Shown piece by piece: positions 1-8,233 of a stretch of 14,777 nt of DNA. A model generated the notes under the pieces. The model had not been told where the DNA came from. It did no database searches and saw only the letters and a program-made list of their open reading frames with translations. The first letter of the stretch is position 1. Every line of letters begins with the position of its first letter. The stretch is from Pleurotus ostreatus/Saccharomyces cerevisiae fusant (Eukaryota > Opisthokonta), in contig JAMQCK010000860.1 of NCBI GenBank assembly GCA_024196135.1, forward strand, positions 1 through 14,777. The letters run 5' to 3'. A program made the position numbers and the translations under genes.

Positions 1-407
1 GCTGGGTCTTATCGGGAGTTGTGGGCGCCGGGAGGCGCATGTCATCATCTTGGGGGGCACGTGAGCCACGTGCCCGAATTATATATCGTTTCTTGATCGG
101 ACTTCGGACAGTCCTTTTTTACCCTGTACTTTACTCGTATTCTTGAACAACGCGTGTGAGCGGTTCGGTTCAACCTACGAGTGAAGTCTAAGGGTATTGG
201 ACGAAAGGGCACAAGCGCCCTTACACATTTTTGAACCTATCGCCACTCGCCTTGCTTCTTCTCCCACGACATTCATCCCAACGGGGTATAACGGCACCCA
301 AGACGTACACGCGCACCGCGAGAGATCAGAAGAGATCTCACGCGATACCCGGTTACGACTTGAGTGTTGAGGCACTGTACATACGATAACTATGAAGATT
401 AACAACA
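1..407 (+). other. Probable 5' LTR interior plus untranslated leader of the Gypsy element (left end outside window)
   Basis: This stretch precedes the gag ATG and has no ORF of its own. It holds an E-box/TATA promoter at 55-86, a pyrimidine-rich patch near 110-130, and short stem-loops at about 204-222 (AAGGGC/GCCCTT) and 322-339 (GAGATC/GATCTC). The order promoter, leader, gag fits LTR U3-R-U5 plus leader. That is inference: no LTR terminus and no second LTR copy is visible. I looked for the common fungal primer-binding site (TGGTATCAGAGC, initiator Met tRNA) and did not find it, so the primer and the LTR end are undefined. Confidence 0.5.
55..86 (+). promoter_or_regulatory. Palindromic double E-box followed by TATA box (likely LTR promoter)
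   Basis: GGGCACGTG (55-63) and CACGTGCCC (67-75) form a perfect 9-bp inverted repeat around the 3-nt loop AGC, giving two CACGTG E-boxes 9 bp apart. A TATATAT motif follows at 80-86. Known: CACGTG is a common bHLH factor site in fungi, and TATA boxes lie some 30 bp or more upstream of transcription starts. Inferred: this is the retrotransposon core promoter, with transcription starting near 110-130, well before the gag ATG at 408. Confidence 0.55.
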
Positions 408-466
408 ATGTCATCAATGAGGAGAACACTACGCGAGGAACCGCCCGCAGACGCCCCGGCGCGTAA
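392..466 (+). CDS. Upstream ORF of 24 codons overlapping the gag start
   Basis: An ATG at 392 opens a different frame 16 nt before the gag ATG and ends at TAA 464-466, inside gag. Both ATGs have A at -3. Scanning ribosomes would meet this one first, so it could lower gag initiation or act by leaky scanning. No conservation can be judged from one copy, and it may be chance. Confidence 0.25.
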   Translation: MKINNNVINEENTTRGTARRRPGA

Positions 467-3400
467 TACGCGATCCAGGGCGACAGCGAGCATCGCCGAT
501 CCGCAAGCAACGGCGGCGTCGACCGCGCCGATCAACCCCATGCAGAATCGATCGGGGCGATCTTCGTCCACCGTTGAGGAACCGAGATCGGGAAACACGT
601 CCCACCTCACCTCCCTCTCCCACTCGCCCTCGTCGACTCGGTGGGCTGATGAGGACCCGGAACTCGCTGATGAGCTCCCGGACCTCAACGAGTTCATCGA
701 GTCGACATCGCCACGGGGTTCGAGGGACACGAGCGATAACGCGAGCTTTGAGGACGCGCGTGGAGAGGAAGAACGCACCCTCCCCCCACACGTCCCCAGA
801 TCTCCGGGGAACCCGACATCAGGGGCACCCAGCAATGAATCAGTTTCCCGCGATGAGCAACTGTCTGAGGTGTTGAGCCCGGGGACGCGAGAACAACGGC
901 GGCACGACAAGCAACGGGGGCCGCCTGAGGACGCCTCCCCCCGCTCGAGTGTCACCACGCTTGATTCGGATATGCGCGCATACATAGACGGCAATTTCCC
1001 CAGGGATGCTGCACGTCTACTTCGCGAGCGCATCAAGGACGAAATCGCCCGACGCGGGAAACCATTGAGGTCTAGCGAGGTGGAGGCCCTGATTGAGGAG
1101 GGGCTGCAAGACTTCCTCCAGGGCAAGTCGACCAAGCCGAACGAGGCCCAGCGCGCGGAGGAGGACCTCGAGTGGCTGGAGCACACGCGCCAGCAGCTCG
1201 GTGTCCTGTTCCGGCCGCGCGAGAACGCTGAGGACGACGAGGCGTACCTGCGTCGCCTTGACCTTCAGCGTGCTCGCGAGGAGGAGTTCCTCGGACCCAG
1301 CGGATCCTCCGACACACGACGGGCATTGGAGTGGGCAGCCGTACGCGAGTTCAGTCGCAACTCGCGCAATACGCGAGAGGTGCTGCAACGCCTCCGGCTG
1401 TCTGATATTGAAGAAAACGGGACGACTACTACGCCCGAGCAGTTCATGGAATTTCCGAATGGGCGCAATACGGAGGCCATAGATGTGGCTCAAGAAGCTA
1501 TGTTTGATGCTTTCCGTCGCCAGGACGAGGAGGCCCACCGGCGGGAGAATCTCACGCGCAGCTCGCAAGGCGGCGAGGATTCGCTCGTCCGGGATAGGAG
1601 CCAACTGTCGGGACGCTCAGAGAGCCGCGAGCCGTGGAATACGTCACTGGGAAGCCAGCGACCTACTCCCTCAGCACGCAGTTCAGTAGCGCGCAGCCAT
1701 CGAGAGGAAGACCGCGACACACCTCCTCACCTCAACGGAGGACAGCCTGGTCGTGAGGAACGGTCGGGGGCTGGCCCGGGGGCATCGACACAGCGACGAT
1801 TGGGCTGGGCGGCGCTTCCGCCACGAAGACGGCCGTTCGGCGAGGCGGTGAAGGGCAGCATTCACCATTCGTCGTCGCGCACGTCGCACGGGGCGCCGCC
1901 TAGGGACTACCCTTCACCCTCCGACTCGTCATCGTCGTCAGGAGGGGCTCGGGACGGGCGAGGAGGAGATAAGCCACCTCCTCGACCGCCTCGCCGCCCT
2001 CGATCTCCCAGCGCGTCGTCTACGGCGACTTCCTCGACGTCGTCATCCAACGATAGCTACCGCTCGCGCCGTAAGAGCAAGAGCGCTAGACATCGGTCGA
2101 CAAGGCGTCGTCGAGGCTCGACCACATCTGGGGAACGATCCCCCACACCATTCGACATCCAGCCTCGATATCGCAGCGCGTCGATGCAGCCGCGAAACTG
2201 GAGGAAGCACGCGAAGCGCCGGCGCCCCGGTGAACACCAACACAGGGACGGTGAATCCGGAGCGCGGGTGCGCCGTCGGTACTCCAAGATCATCCGCCAA
2301 GCACTGAAGAGCAACGTCGAGCTACCTCGCGGCATGAAGCCCAAGGACTTCTCAATGCAGCCTCTAACGCCATATGCGGGAGAAGCTCGTTTAGACGTCT
2401 TTGAAGGCTGGCTTTATGGTCTCCTTCGGCGGTTGAAGATCAACCAGCTCACCGAGGAGGACCACGAAGCAATGCGAGTCATATTCACGGGCACGCACCT
2501 GACCGGTATCGCGGAGGAATGGTATCGCGAGAACGTCGAAGATGACTTCGAGTCATCCTGGACCTTCGAGCAGCTCATTCACGAGCTTTTCGACCAGTTT
2601 GTGCACGACTCGTCCCTCCAGGAAGCTACCACCAGCTTCTGGACGGCCGAGTACAACCCCAAGCGCGGAACGAATGGCTGGTACACCAAACTACGGCGAC
2701 TTGCGCGACGGATGGTCGAACACCCCGGAGAATACAACGTGGGCAATCGATTCCTAGGCGGTTTACCCTCGGAGATACGCGACGAGGTCCTGCGCAATGG
2801 GCTCACCGCTGAGAATAGCCGACTGGACGAACTATACGACGAGGCAAAGATCGCTGAGAACGCGCTACGCAACGGCAAGATGTACGACACCCGCCTCAAG
2901 TCGGTGTTTGGGCCCAAGCCTCGCGAGTCCGAAAGGACAAGGCCATCGGCATCGTCGACAAGCCATCGCGATACTCGTACGACCTCACCTCGACGATCCA
3001 GGCTACCGCAGGATCGACGAAGTGGGGTAAGACGTAGCGATCGCCGAGGTTCCCGAGAACGACCACCGCGGCACGACGAAAGGCGAGATCGACGCAACGA
3101 GGATCGCGAGGCTCGGCAACCACGCGCGGATGACAGCACAAAAGTCAAGGGCGAAGGGGTATGCTGGGGTTGCGGGCAGAAAGGACACATGAAGTCCGAC
3201 TGCCCCAATCGCAACGACGCTCAACGCCCTCGGCTATTCGCTCAGCGCGACGAGCCGACTGCTCAACGAGAAGAGCCCGTTGCCGGCAACACAGACGCGG
3301 AGGATGATCGAGTGGAGCCGCCATCGGACGAGTATACGTCCGAAGGCGACTCCTTTGACCTCGAAGGCGCATACTACGACGAGGCGTCGGACGACGAGCG

Positions 3401-3980
3401 ACTCAACGCGACTCGTGCGATCGACAACGAGTTCGAACAGTATGGGCTGCACGAGCGCCTGGGCGCGGCGTCCGCACCTCTCCCAGGCCCTCGAGCGAGT
3501 ACGGCTGTCAAGATAGGAAGCAAAAACATCCAGCGACCATCCCGGTTATACCGCCAGCGCGCAGGCCTTGCGTCTTTGATATCAATCAATGGCGCGAACG
3601 CTTATACGCTGTGGGACACCGGGGGGACGCTGGATGGACAGACACCAGAGTATTCCCGTGCGACTGGCCACAAAGTCTACCACCTCGACAACCCGGTGGA
3701 TCTGCAACTGGGCACACACGGGTCAAGGTCGCGTGTATCCTTCGGCACCACCAGCACAGTCAAGATCGGTGACGAGCAGATATCCTGGTATTTCGACGTC
3801 GCGAACATAGACCGCTACGACGCAATACTAGGTGTTCCGTTCATGCACGCGCACGGCATTGTCGTTGACGTGGCACGACGTAAGGTCTTCCACCACGGAA
3901 AAGAAATCCCAGTTCTTTCCGAGGGGGAGGAGCGAGAGATCGTGCTGCGTAGAGCGGCGATGAGGAAGCGCGGAGAATGA
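408..3980 (+). CDS. gag: Ty3/Gypsy retrotransposon Gag-protease polyprotein
   Basis: The protein has 1,190 residues and forms the retrotransposon particle and its processing enzyme. Residues 1 to about 640 are a low-complexity Arg/Ser/Pro/Glu-rich region with one helical charged segment near 222-295. Residues about 650-825 match the retrotransposon Gag (capsid-like) fold, including a WY motif and an FLGGLP-type motif. An Arg-rich linker (about 840-912) precedes a CCHC zinc knuckle with C919, C922, H927 and C932 (CX2CX4HX4C), which binds nucleic acid. A retropepsin-like domain follows, with the catalytic D1070-T-G and a later ILGVPF motif. The start is the ATG at 408 in AACAATG context; an earlier ATG at 392 is in another frame. 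The stop TGA at 3978-3980 is followed in the same frame by open sequence into pol. The N-terminal extension is unusually long for Gypsy Gag. No frameshift is seen, so the element may be fairly young. Confidence 0.93.
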   Translation: MSSMRRTLREEPPADAPARNTRSRATASIADPQATAASTAPINPMQNRSGRSSSTVEEPRSGNTSHLTSLSHSPSSTRWADEDPELADELPDLNEFIESTSPRGSRDTSDNASFEDARGEEERTLPPHVPRSPGNPTSGAPSNESVSRDEQLSEVLSPGTREQRRHDKQRGPPEDASPRSSVTTLDSDMRAYIDGNFPRDAARLLRERIKDEIARRGKPLRSSEVEALIEEGLQDFLQGKSTKPNEAQRAEEDLEWLEHTRQQLGVLFRPRENAEDDEAYLRRLDLQRAREEEFLGPSGSSDTRRALEWAAVREFSRNSRNTREVLQRLRLSDIEENGTTTTPEQFMEFPNGRNTEAIDVAQEAMFDAFRRQDEEAHRRENLTRSSQGGEDSLVRDRSQLSGRSESREPWNTSLGSQRPTPSARSSVARSHREEDRDTPPHLNGGQPGREERSGAGPGASTQRRLGWAALPPRRRPFGEAVKGSIHHSSSRTSHGAPPRDYPSPSDSSSSSGGARDGRGGDKPPPRPPRRPRSPSASSTATSSTSSSNDSYRSRRKSKSARHRSTRRRRGSTTSGERSPTPFDIQPRYRSASMQPRNWRKHAKRRRPGEHQHRDGESGARVRRRYSKIIRQALKSNVELPRGMKPKDFSMQPLTPYAGEARLDVFEGWLYGLLRRLKINQLTEEDHEAMRVIFTGTHLTGIAEEWYRENVEDDFESSWTFEQLIHELFDQFVHDSSLQEATTSFWTAEYNPKRGTNGWYTKLRRLARRMVEHPGEYNVGNRFLGGLPSEIRDEVLRNGLTAENSRLDELYDEAKIAENALRNGKMYDTRLKSVFGPKPRESERTRPSASSTSHRDTRTTSPRRSRLPQDRRSGVRRSDRRGSRERPPRHDERRDRRNEDREARQPRADDSTKVKGEGVCWGCGQKGHMKSDCPNRNDAQRPRLFAQRDEPTAQREEPVAGNTDAEDDRVEPPSDEYTSEGDSFDLEGAYYDEASDDERLNATRAIDNEFEQYGLHERLGAASAPLPGPRASTAVKIGSKNIQRPSRLYRQRAGLASLISINGANAYTLWDTGGTLDGQTPEYSRATGHKVYHLDNPVDLQLGTHGSRSRVSFGTTSTVKIGDEQISWYFDVANIDRYDAILGVPFMHAHGIVVDVARRKVFHHGKEIPVLSEGEEREIVLRRAAMRKRGE

Positions 3981-4112
3981 CTGGATGACAGACTTTGCGG
4001 CATACGGGTCGAAGGACTCGTCGCCCGCAAGCCTGTCATTGAGGAATTCTCCGACGAGACTCCTCAACAGGTCAACGCCACGCCAGAGTTATGGGAAACG
4101 GAGTCCGCCTGC
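3978..4112 (+). other. In-frame TGA and open spacer between gag-pro and pol (readthrough candidate)
   Basis: Gag and pol are in the same frame. After TGA 3978-3980 (next bases CTG) there are 44 sense codons before the pol ATG at 4113. The spacer looks coding: from 4032 it encodes the first copy of a peptide that recurs inside pol at 4224. Options are UGA readthrough making Gag-Pol, reinitiation at 4113, or a CGA-to-TGA transition inactivating this copy. Readthrough of a stop between gag and pol is established for gammaretroviruses. The sequence shows only that the frame is open. Confidence 0.7.
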
Positions 4113-4154
4113 ATGAGCAACGCGGCGTTTGAGGAGTACCTCCTCGAGCGCCGT
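4032..4154 (+). repeat. Tandem peptide repeat, copy 1 (straddles the pol ATG)
   Basis: This encodes 41 residues beginning PVIEEF and containing TPQQVN, TPELWE and SACMS. By eye 29 of 41 residues match copy 2, which lies 192 nt (64 codons) downstream in the same frame. The pol ATG at 4113 falls inside this copy, at the M of SACMS. Confidence 0.85.
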
Positions 4155-7100
4155 AAGCTCAGGCAAGCGAGACAATCAACGAAAAACCAGGAAAAACCAG
4201 AACAGCAACGAAGGAGGAAGAAGCCGACCATCGAGGAGTTTGAAGATGATACGCCACAACAAGTCAACGGAACCCCCGAGTTATGGGAGTCGGACTCGGC
4301 ATGTATGAGCGACGAAGCATTCGAAGAATTCATCCAAGAGCGCTCGTCGACCAACACACCGAGACCGCCGCCTAGAAACCGGAGGAAAGACAACAACGAC
4401 CACCAACCATCGCCACCACCTAACGCGCCGCCGTCGACCACCGGCGCCACTCAGGGTAGCGACGACTGGCTGTGGCGGTCACGACCCCCACAGCCAAACG
4501 ACGCTACTCCTCCGAGCCGATGGGACGTGCTACGCAAGAAGGCAAGGAAGTTCGCACGACGAGAACAGATTCGAGACCGCAACCCGGTGAAGAACGTGTT
4601 CGTGGAGAACCTCCAGGCCCGACGCGATGAGCTACCAGTCGAATTCGTATACTTGTGTGACGACTTCGCCTCGTACCTCACGCCGGAGATGCACGTCGAC
4701 CCTTGGCCAGTACCAGATCCATGCGAGGGAATGACGTTCGTCCCTAGTGAGCGATTAGCTGCTCAAAGGGACGAGGTCAGACCTCGAGTGGATAAGGGAA
4801 AGGGCCGAGCACCAGCATACACCGATGAAGACATACCTCGACTGCGCGCACAATGGATGGAGAGTCAGCGGGATTTGATGAGTGGAGTGCCGGAGACCAT
4901 GCCGCCATGGCGAGAGGTCAACCACACCATTCCCCTCATCAATCCCGACCTCGAGTATCGATACCACATGCCTCGATGTGCCGACGCGCTCAAGAGGCCC
5001 CTCCTGGACAAGATCGATCGCTACATGCGAGCCGGCTGGTGGGAGCCTAAAAGCGTCCGCCAGGCAGCTCCCATGTTGTGCATCCCGAAGAAGGACGGGT
5101 CCTTGCGCACCGTCATCGACTGCAGGCGGCGTAACGAGAACACTGTCAAAGACGTGACGCCGCTCCCCGACCAAGACCAGATTCGACAAGACGTGGCTCG
5201 TGCGAAGTACCGCTCGAAGATTGACCTATCCGATGCGTACGAGCAGGTCCGAATAGTCGACGAGGACGTAGTTCACTCTGCATTCTCGACGGTGTACGGC
5301 ACCTACGTGAGCAAGACTATGCAACAAGGCGACTGCAACGCGCCGGCCACCTTCCAGAGGCTGATGACTCATGTCTTCCGCGACTGCATCGGGCGCTTCG
5401 TACATGTGTATCTCGATGATATATTTGTATTCAGCGACTCGATTGAGGAGCATGAAGAACATTTGCGCATCATCTTCAGGAAGTTGCGGGAGGCCCAACT
5501 CTACATGAAGGTGTCGAAGGTCGACATCTACGCGGAACGGGTAGACTGCCTGGGTCACATAATTGACAAAGACGGTCTACACGCCGATGGCGATAAGATG
5601 GCGGCGATCCGAAACTGGAGGACTCCACGAGACTTCGGAGACGTGCAACGTTTCCTCGGGCTCGTGCAGTACCTTGCCCAGTTCCTTCCGGAGGTCGCCC
5701 TCTACACCGCGCCCCTCAGCACCATGGTCCGCAACGGGCAGACCTTCTTTTGGCGAGATGTCCACGAGAGGTGCTTCGAGCGCATCAAACATCTCTGCGC
5801 AAAGACTCCCGTGCTCCGGCCGATAGACGCTCGCACAGATGAACCCATTTGGGTCATCTGCGACGCTTCTCCTGCTGGCGTAGGGGCGATGTACGGACAA
5901 GGGCCTACGTGGCAAACATGCCGACCGGCCGGCTTTATGTCGCGCAAGTTCACGGCGTCACAGCGCAATTACCGCACGTTTGAGCAAGAGACGCTAGCAA
6001 TACTCGAGGCCTTGCTCAAATGGGAAGACAAGCTCATGGGACATCGCATCCACATCGTCACCGACCACAGGGCGCTCGAGTTCTTCCAAACTCAGAGCCG
6101 TCTTTCCGGGCGGCAGACGCGGTGGATGGAGTACCTGTCACGATTCGACTTCGATATATCATACATCCCTGGCCTCGAGAACAAGGTTGCCGACGCCCTG
6201 TCCAGGTATCACCTCAATGACACCTGGGAGGATGTTACTGCCCCCTACGACTTCGCGAATGCCGACATCCGCCTCGACCCGTCTGGCGATGACCTGCCGC
6301 CAGGACGCATCGAGGAGTTATTAGCCTGTATTCATCTACATGCCACCCGGGAACGGACTGAGCCACGCGATGAAGAAGCCGAGCTGCTTCGTCGCGAGGC
6401 TGAGCCTGTCCCTGAGGGGGAGTACCACTCGGTCGACGCTGATTGCGACCCAACGGTAGCGGATTCGCGGGGCAGTGGGCCTGACCTACGCGCTCAGGTA
6501 TCCGAGACATTTGGGGAGTTCTTCAAGACCGTGAAGCTTGCCTATGCAGACGATCCTCTTGCGCGGAAGATCCTCGAACACCCTGATAGCCACAAGGCAT
6601 TCCGTGTGCACTCGGGGATCATCTGGGTACAGAATGCGAACCACGAATGGGTGGCCTATGTGCCTAACGGCTCATTTGCCGACAAGACGATGCGCCAAAT
6701 CGTTATAGAGCAAGCGCATCAGACAGTTGGGCATTTCGGGCCGCAGCGCACGGGCGAGTACATCCGCAGGTGGTACTGGTGGAAGGGGATCTACCGCGAT
6801 GTACACGCCTTTTGCGACACATGCGTACCCTGCAACACCTCGAAGGGTGTGTACACTGCACCATCCGGGAAGCTGCACTCGCTGCCGATACCGACGAAGC
6901 CCTGGGACTCGATTGGAATGGACTTTATTGGTCCTTTTCCCGAGAGCCAGGGCTTCAACTACTTATGGGTCGTCATCTGCCGCATGACCTCGATGGTACA
7001 CCTCGTTCCCGTTCGCACGACTACGAGGGCCACCGAGCTGTCATGGTTGTACTTCAAGGACGTCGTTCGGCTACATGGCCTACCTTCGTCTATTGTATGC

Positions 7101-8057
7101 GACCGGGACTCGAAGTTTACGTCCGCCTGGTGGCAGGAACTTCATCGACTTCTAGGCGCCAAGCTGCTGATGTCGACGGCATTCCACCCCCAGACGGACG
7201 GCCAGACGGAGAGGGCGAACAGGTCGATTGCTCAGATATTGCGTACTTTCGTGCGACCGGACCAACGCGACTGGGTGCAGCGTCTGCCCCTCGTCGAGTT
7301 CGCCATCAACGCAAGCGTCAGCAGTGCCACCGGGTTCGCGCCCTTCGAGCTCAACTACGGCTATATGCCGTCGATGATCGCGGAGATGCGTTCTCAGGAA
7401 TCACCGCCAAAGGGCCTTCGGGACTTCGCCCTCACAGCGCTGCAGAACCTTGCCGATGCGCACGATGCAGTCCTCGAGGCCCGAGTCTTCCAGCGACATT
7501 ACGCAAACGAACGCCGTAGGGAGGAGCCGATCATCAAGAAGGACTCGCTCGTGTATCTGTCCACCAAGAACCTCAATCTTCCGAAAGGGCGGGCCACAAA
7601 ACTCCTCCCGAAGTTTGTCGGCCCTTATCGCGTCGTGCGCGCCTTTCCCGAGACGTCAAACTATGAGGTGGAATTGCCGGACGCATTGCGCGCACGACGA
7701 ATCCACCCTGTGTTTCACGTCTCGTTGTTGAGGCCTCACCATCCCAACAACGACTCGCTCTTCCCCACACGCGATTTCGTGAAACACTACGACTTTGGTG
7801 CTCCCAATAACGCCGAATTCCTAGTGGATCGCATACGCGCACACCGCTGGGAGGGCGACAAAATACTGTTTATTGTGGATTGGGAGCTTGGCGACTCAAC
7901 GGAGGAGCCATACGAGAACGTCAAGGACCTCACCGCCCTGGACGATTATTTGGCACTCCAAGGCGTCCAGGGCTGGGAGGACTTGCCCGGCAAGCGTCCG
8001 GTGCGCCAACGTAAGGCAAATCGCCGCGTTGGCCCACCGCGACTGGCGCGGGAGTAG
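4113..8057 (+). CDS. pol: Ty3/Gypsy chromovirus Pol: reverse transcriptase, RNase H, integrase, chromodomain-like tail
   Basis: Numbered from the ATG at 4113 (1,314 residues); translation may instead continue from gag through the TGA. Domains in order: duplicated linker peptide (1-80); reverse transcriptase with D371 (KIDLSDAY) and the YLDD box at 433-436, thumb and tether following; Ty3-type RNase H with D584 (CDAS), the FEQETLAI glutamate and TDHRAL, ending VADALSR; integrase zinc finger with H869, H874 and C901/C904/C907; integrase core D937, D997, E1033 with exactly 35 residues between the last two; GPY/F-like module and RIHPVFHVSLL motif; chromodomain-like segment from about 1235 to 1285. 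These domains copy the RNA into cDNA, remove the template and insert the DNA. All catalytic residues are present and there is no internal stop. The chromodomain has EEP where TWEP is usual, so its aromatic cage looks incomplete. Confidence 0.95.
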   Translation: MSNAAFEEYLLERRKLRQARQSTKNQEKPEQQRRRKKPTIEEFEDDTPQQVNGTPELWESDSACMSDEAFEEFIQERSSTNTPRPPPRNRRKDNNDHQPSPPPNAPPSTTGATQGSDDWLWRSRPPQPNDATPPSRWDVLRKKARKFARREQIRDRNPVKNVFVENLQARRDELPVEFVYLCDDFASYLTPEMHVDPWPVPDPCEGMTFVPSERLAAQRDEVRPRVDKGKGRAPAYTDEDIPRLRAQWMESQRDLMSGVPETMPPWREVNHTIPLINPDLEYRYHMPRCADALKRPLLDKIDRYMRAGWWEPKSVRQAAPMLCIPKKDGSLRTVIDCRRRNENTVKDVTPLPDQDQIRQDVARAKYRSKIDLSDAYEQVRIVDEDVVHSAFSTVYGTYVSKTMQQGDCNAPATFQRLMTHVFRDCIGRFVHVYLDDIFVFSDSIEEHEEHLRIIFRKLREAQLYMKVSKVDIYAERVDCLGHIIDKDGLHADGDKMAAIRNWRTPRDFGDVQRFLGLVQYLAQFLPEVALYTAPLSTMVRNGQTFFWRDVHERCFERIKHLCAKTPVLRPIDARTDEPIWVICDASPAGVGAMYGQGPTWQTCRPAGFMSRKFTASQRNYRTFEQETLAILEALLKWEDKLMGHRIHIVTDHRALEFFQTQSRLSGRQTRWMEYLSRFDFDISYIPGLENKVADALSRYHLNDTWEDVTAPYDFANADIRLDPSGDDLPPGRIEELLACIHLHATRERTEPRDEEAELLRREAEPVPEGEYHSVDADCDPTVADSRGSGPDLRAQVSETFGEFFKTVKLAYADDPLARKILEHPDSHKAFRVHSGIIWVQNANHEWVAYVPNGSFADKTMRQIVIEQAHQTVGHFGPQRTGEYIRRWYWWKGIYRDVHAFCDTCVPCNTSKGVYTAPSGKLHSLPIPTKPWDSIGMDFIGPFPESQGFNYLWVVICRMTSMVHLVPVRTTTRATELSWLYFKDVVRLHGLPSSIVCDRDSKFTSAWWQELHRLLGAKLLMSTAFHPQTDGQTERANRSIAQILRTFVRPDQRDWVQRLPLVEFAINASVSSATGFAPFELNYGYMPSMIAEMRSQESPPKGLRDFALTALQNLADAHDAVLEARVFQRHYANERRREEPIIKKDSLVYLSTKNLNLPKGRATKLLPKFVGPYRVVRAFPETSNYEVELPDALRARRIHPVFHVSLLRPHHPNNDSLFPTRDFVKHYDFGAPNNAEFLVDRIRAHRWEGDKILFIVDWELGDSTEEPYENVKDLTALDDYLALQGVQGWEDLPGKRPVRQRKANRRVGPPRLARE
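4224..4346 (+). repeat. Tandem peptide repeat, copy 2
   Basis: This encodes 41 residues beginning PTIEEF and containing TPQQVN, TPELWE and SACMS. It is separated from copy 1 by a Gln/Lys/Arg-rich spacer. The changes between copies are largely conservative, which suggests a duplication kept under protein-level constraint. Function unknown; it may be a linker or docking motif at the Gag-Pol boundary. Confidence 0.85.
7815..7967 (+). other. Degenerate chromodomain at the Pol C terminus
   Basis: Residues about 1235-1285 read as EFLVDRIRAHR, then ILFIVDWEL, then STEEPYENVKDL and a closing LDDYL helix, matching the order of a chromodomain. Chromovirus chromodomains are known to guide integration to marked chromatin. 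The conserved Trp of the TWEP motif is replaced by Glu, as in chromodomains that do not bind methylated histone tails by the classical cage. Confidence 0.7.
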
Positions 8058-8078
8058 GGCATGCCGAACTTCAACATA

Positions 8079-8133
8079 TCACGTGCAGGTCACGCACGTA
8101 GCCACTGTCCCGCCTGACCCCGCGGCTATATAG
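8079..8133 (+). promoter_or_regulatory. E-box plus TATA promoter of the gene downstream of pol
   Basis: CACGTG at 8080-8085 and a partial second site GCACGTA at 8094-8100 precede a TATATAG box at 8127-8133. The first ATG of the next gene is at 8234, about 100 nt downstream, a normal spacing. The pol stop is only 22 nt before the E-box. The layout echoes the E-box pair and TATA box at 55-86, although the surrounding sequences are not alike. Confidence 0.5.
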
Positions 8134-8233
8134 CTCTCGGCGTTCGCCGGTGCGACCAGACGATCGAACCCATCAATATATCCAATCTCGCCCCGCCGTA
8201 CGCCCACACGCCGCCGCAGACCCCGCACTCAGC

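Noticed and set aside
180..230. tRNA primer-binding site (TGG at about 201)
   Set aside because: The bases after TGG do not match a tRNA 3' end that I can name, and no LTR end precedes it.
353..1186. Long minus-strand open frame opposite gag (277 codons), with others opposite gag and pol
   Set aside because: They shadow well-supported coding sequence, are Arg/Ser-rich and lack any domain; GC-rich codon bias opens antisense frames.
8041..8090. Polypurine tract and 3' LTR start after pol (GGGAGTAGGG then TGCC)
   Set aside because: The tract is short and interrupted, and the following sequence does not match the 5' region.
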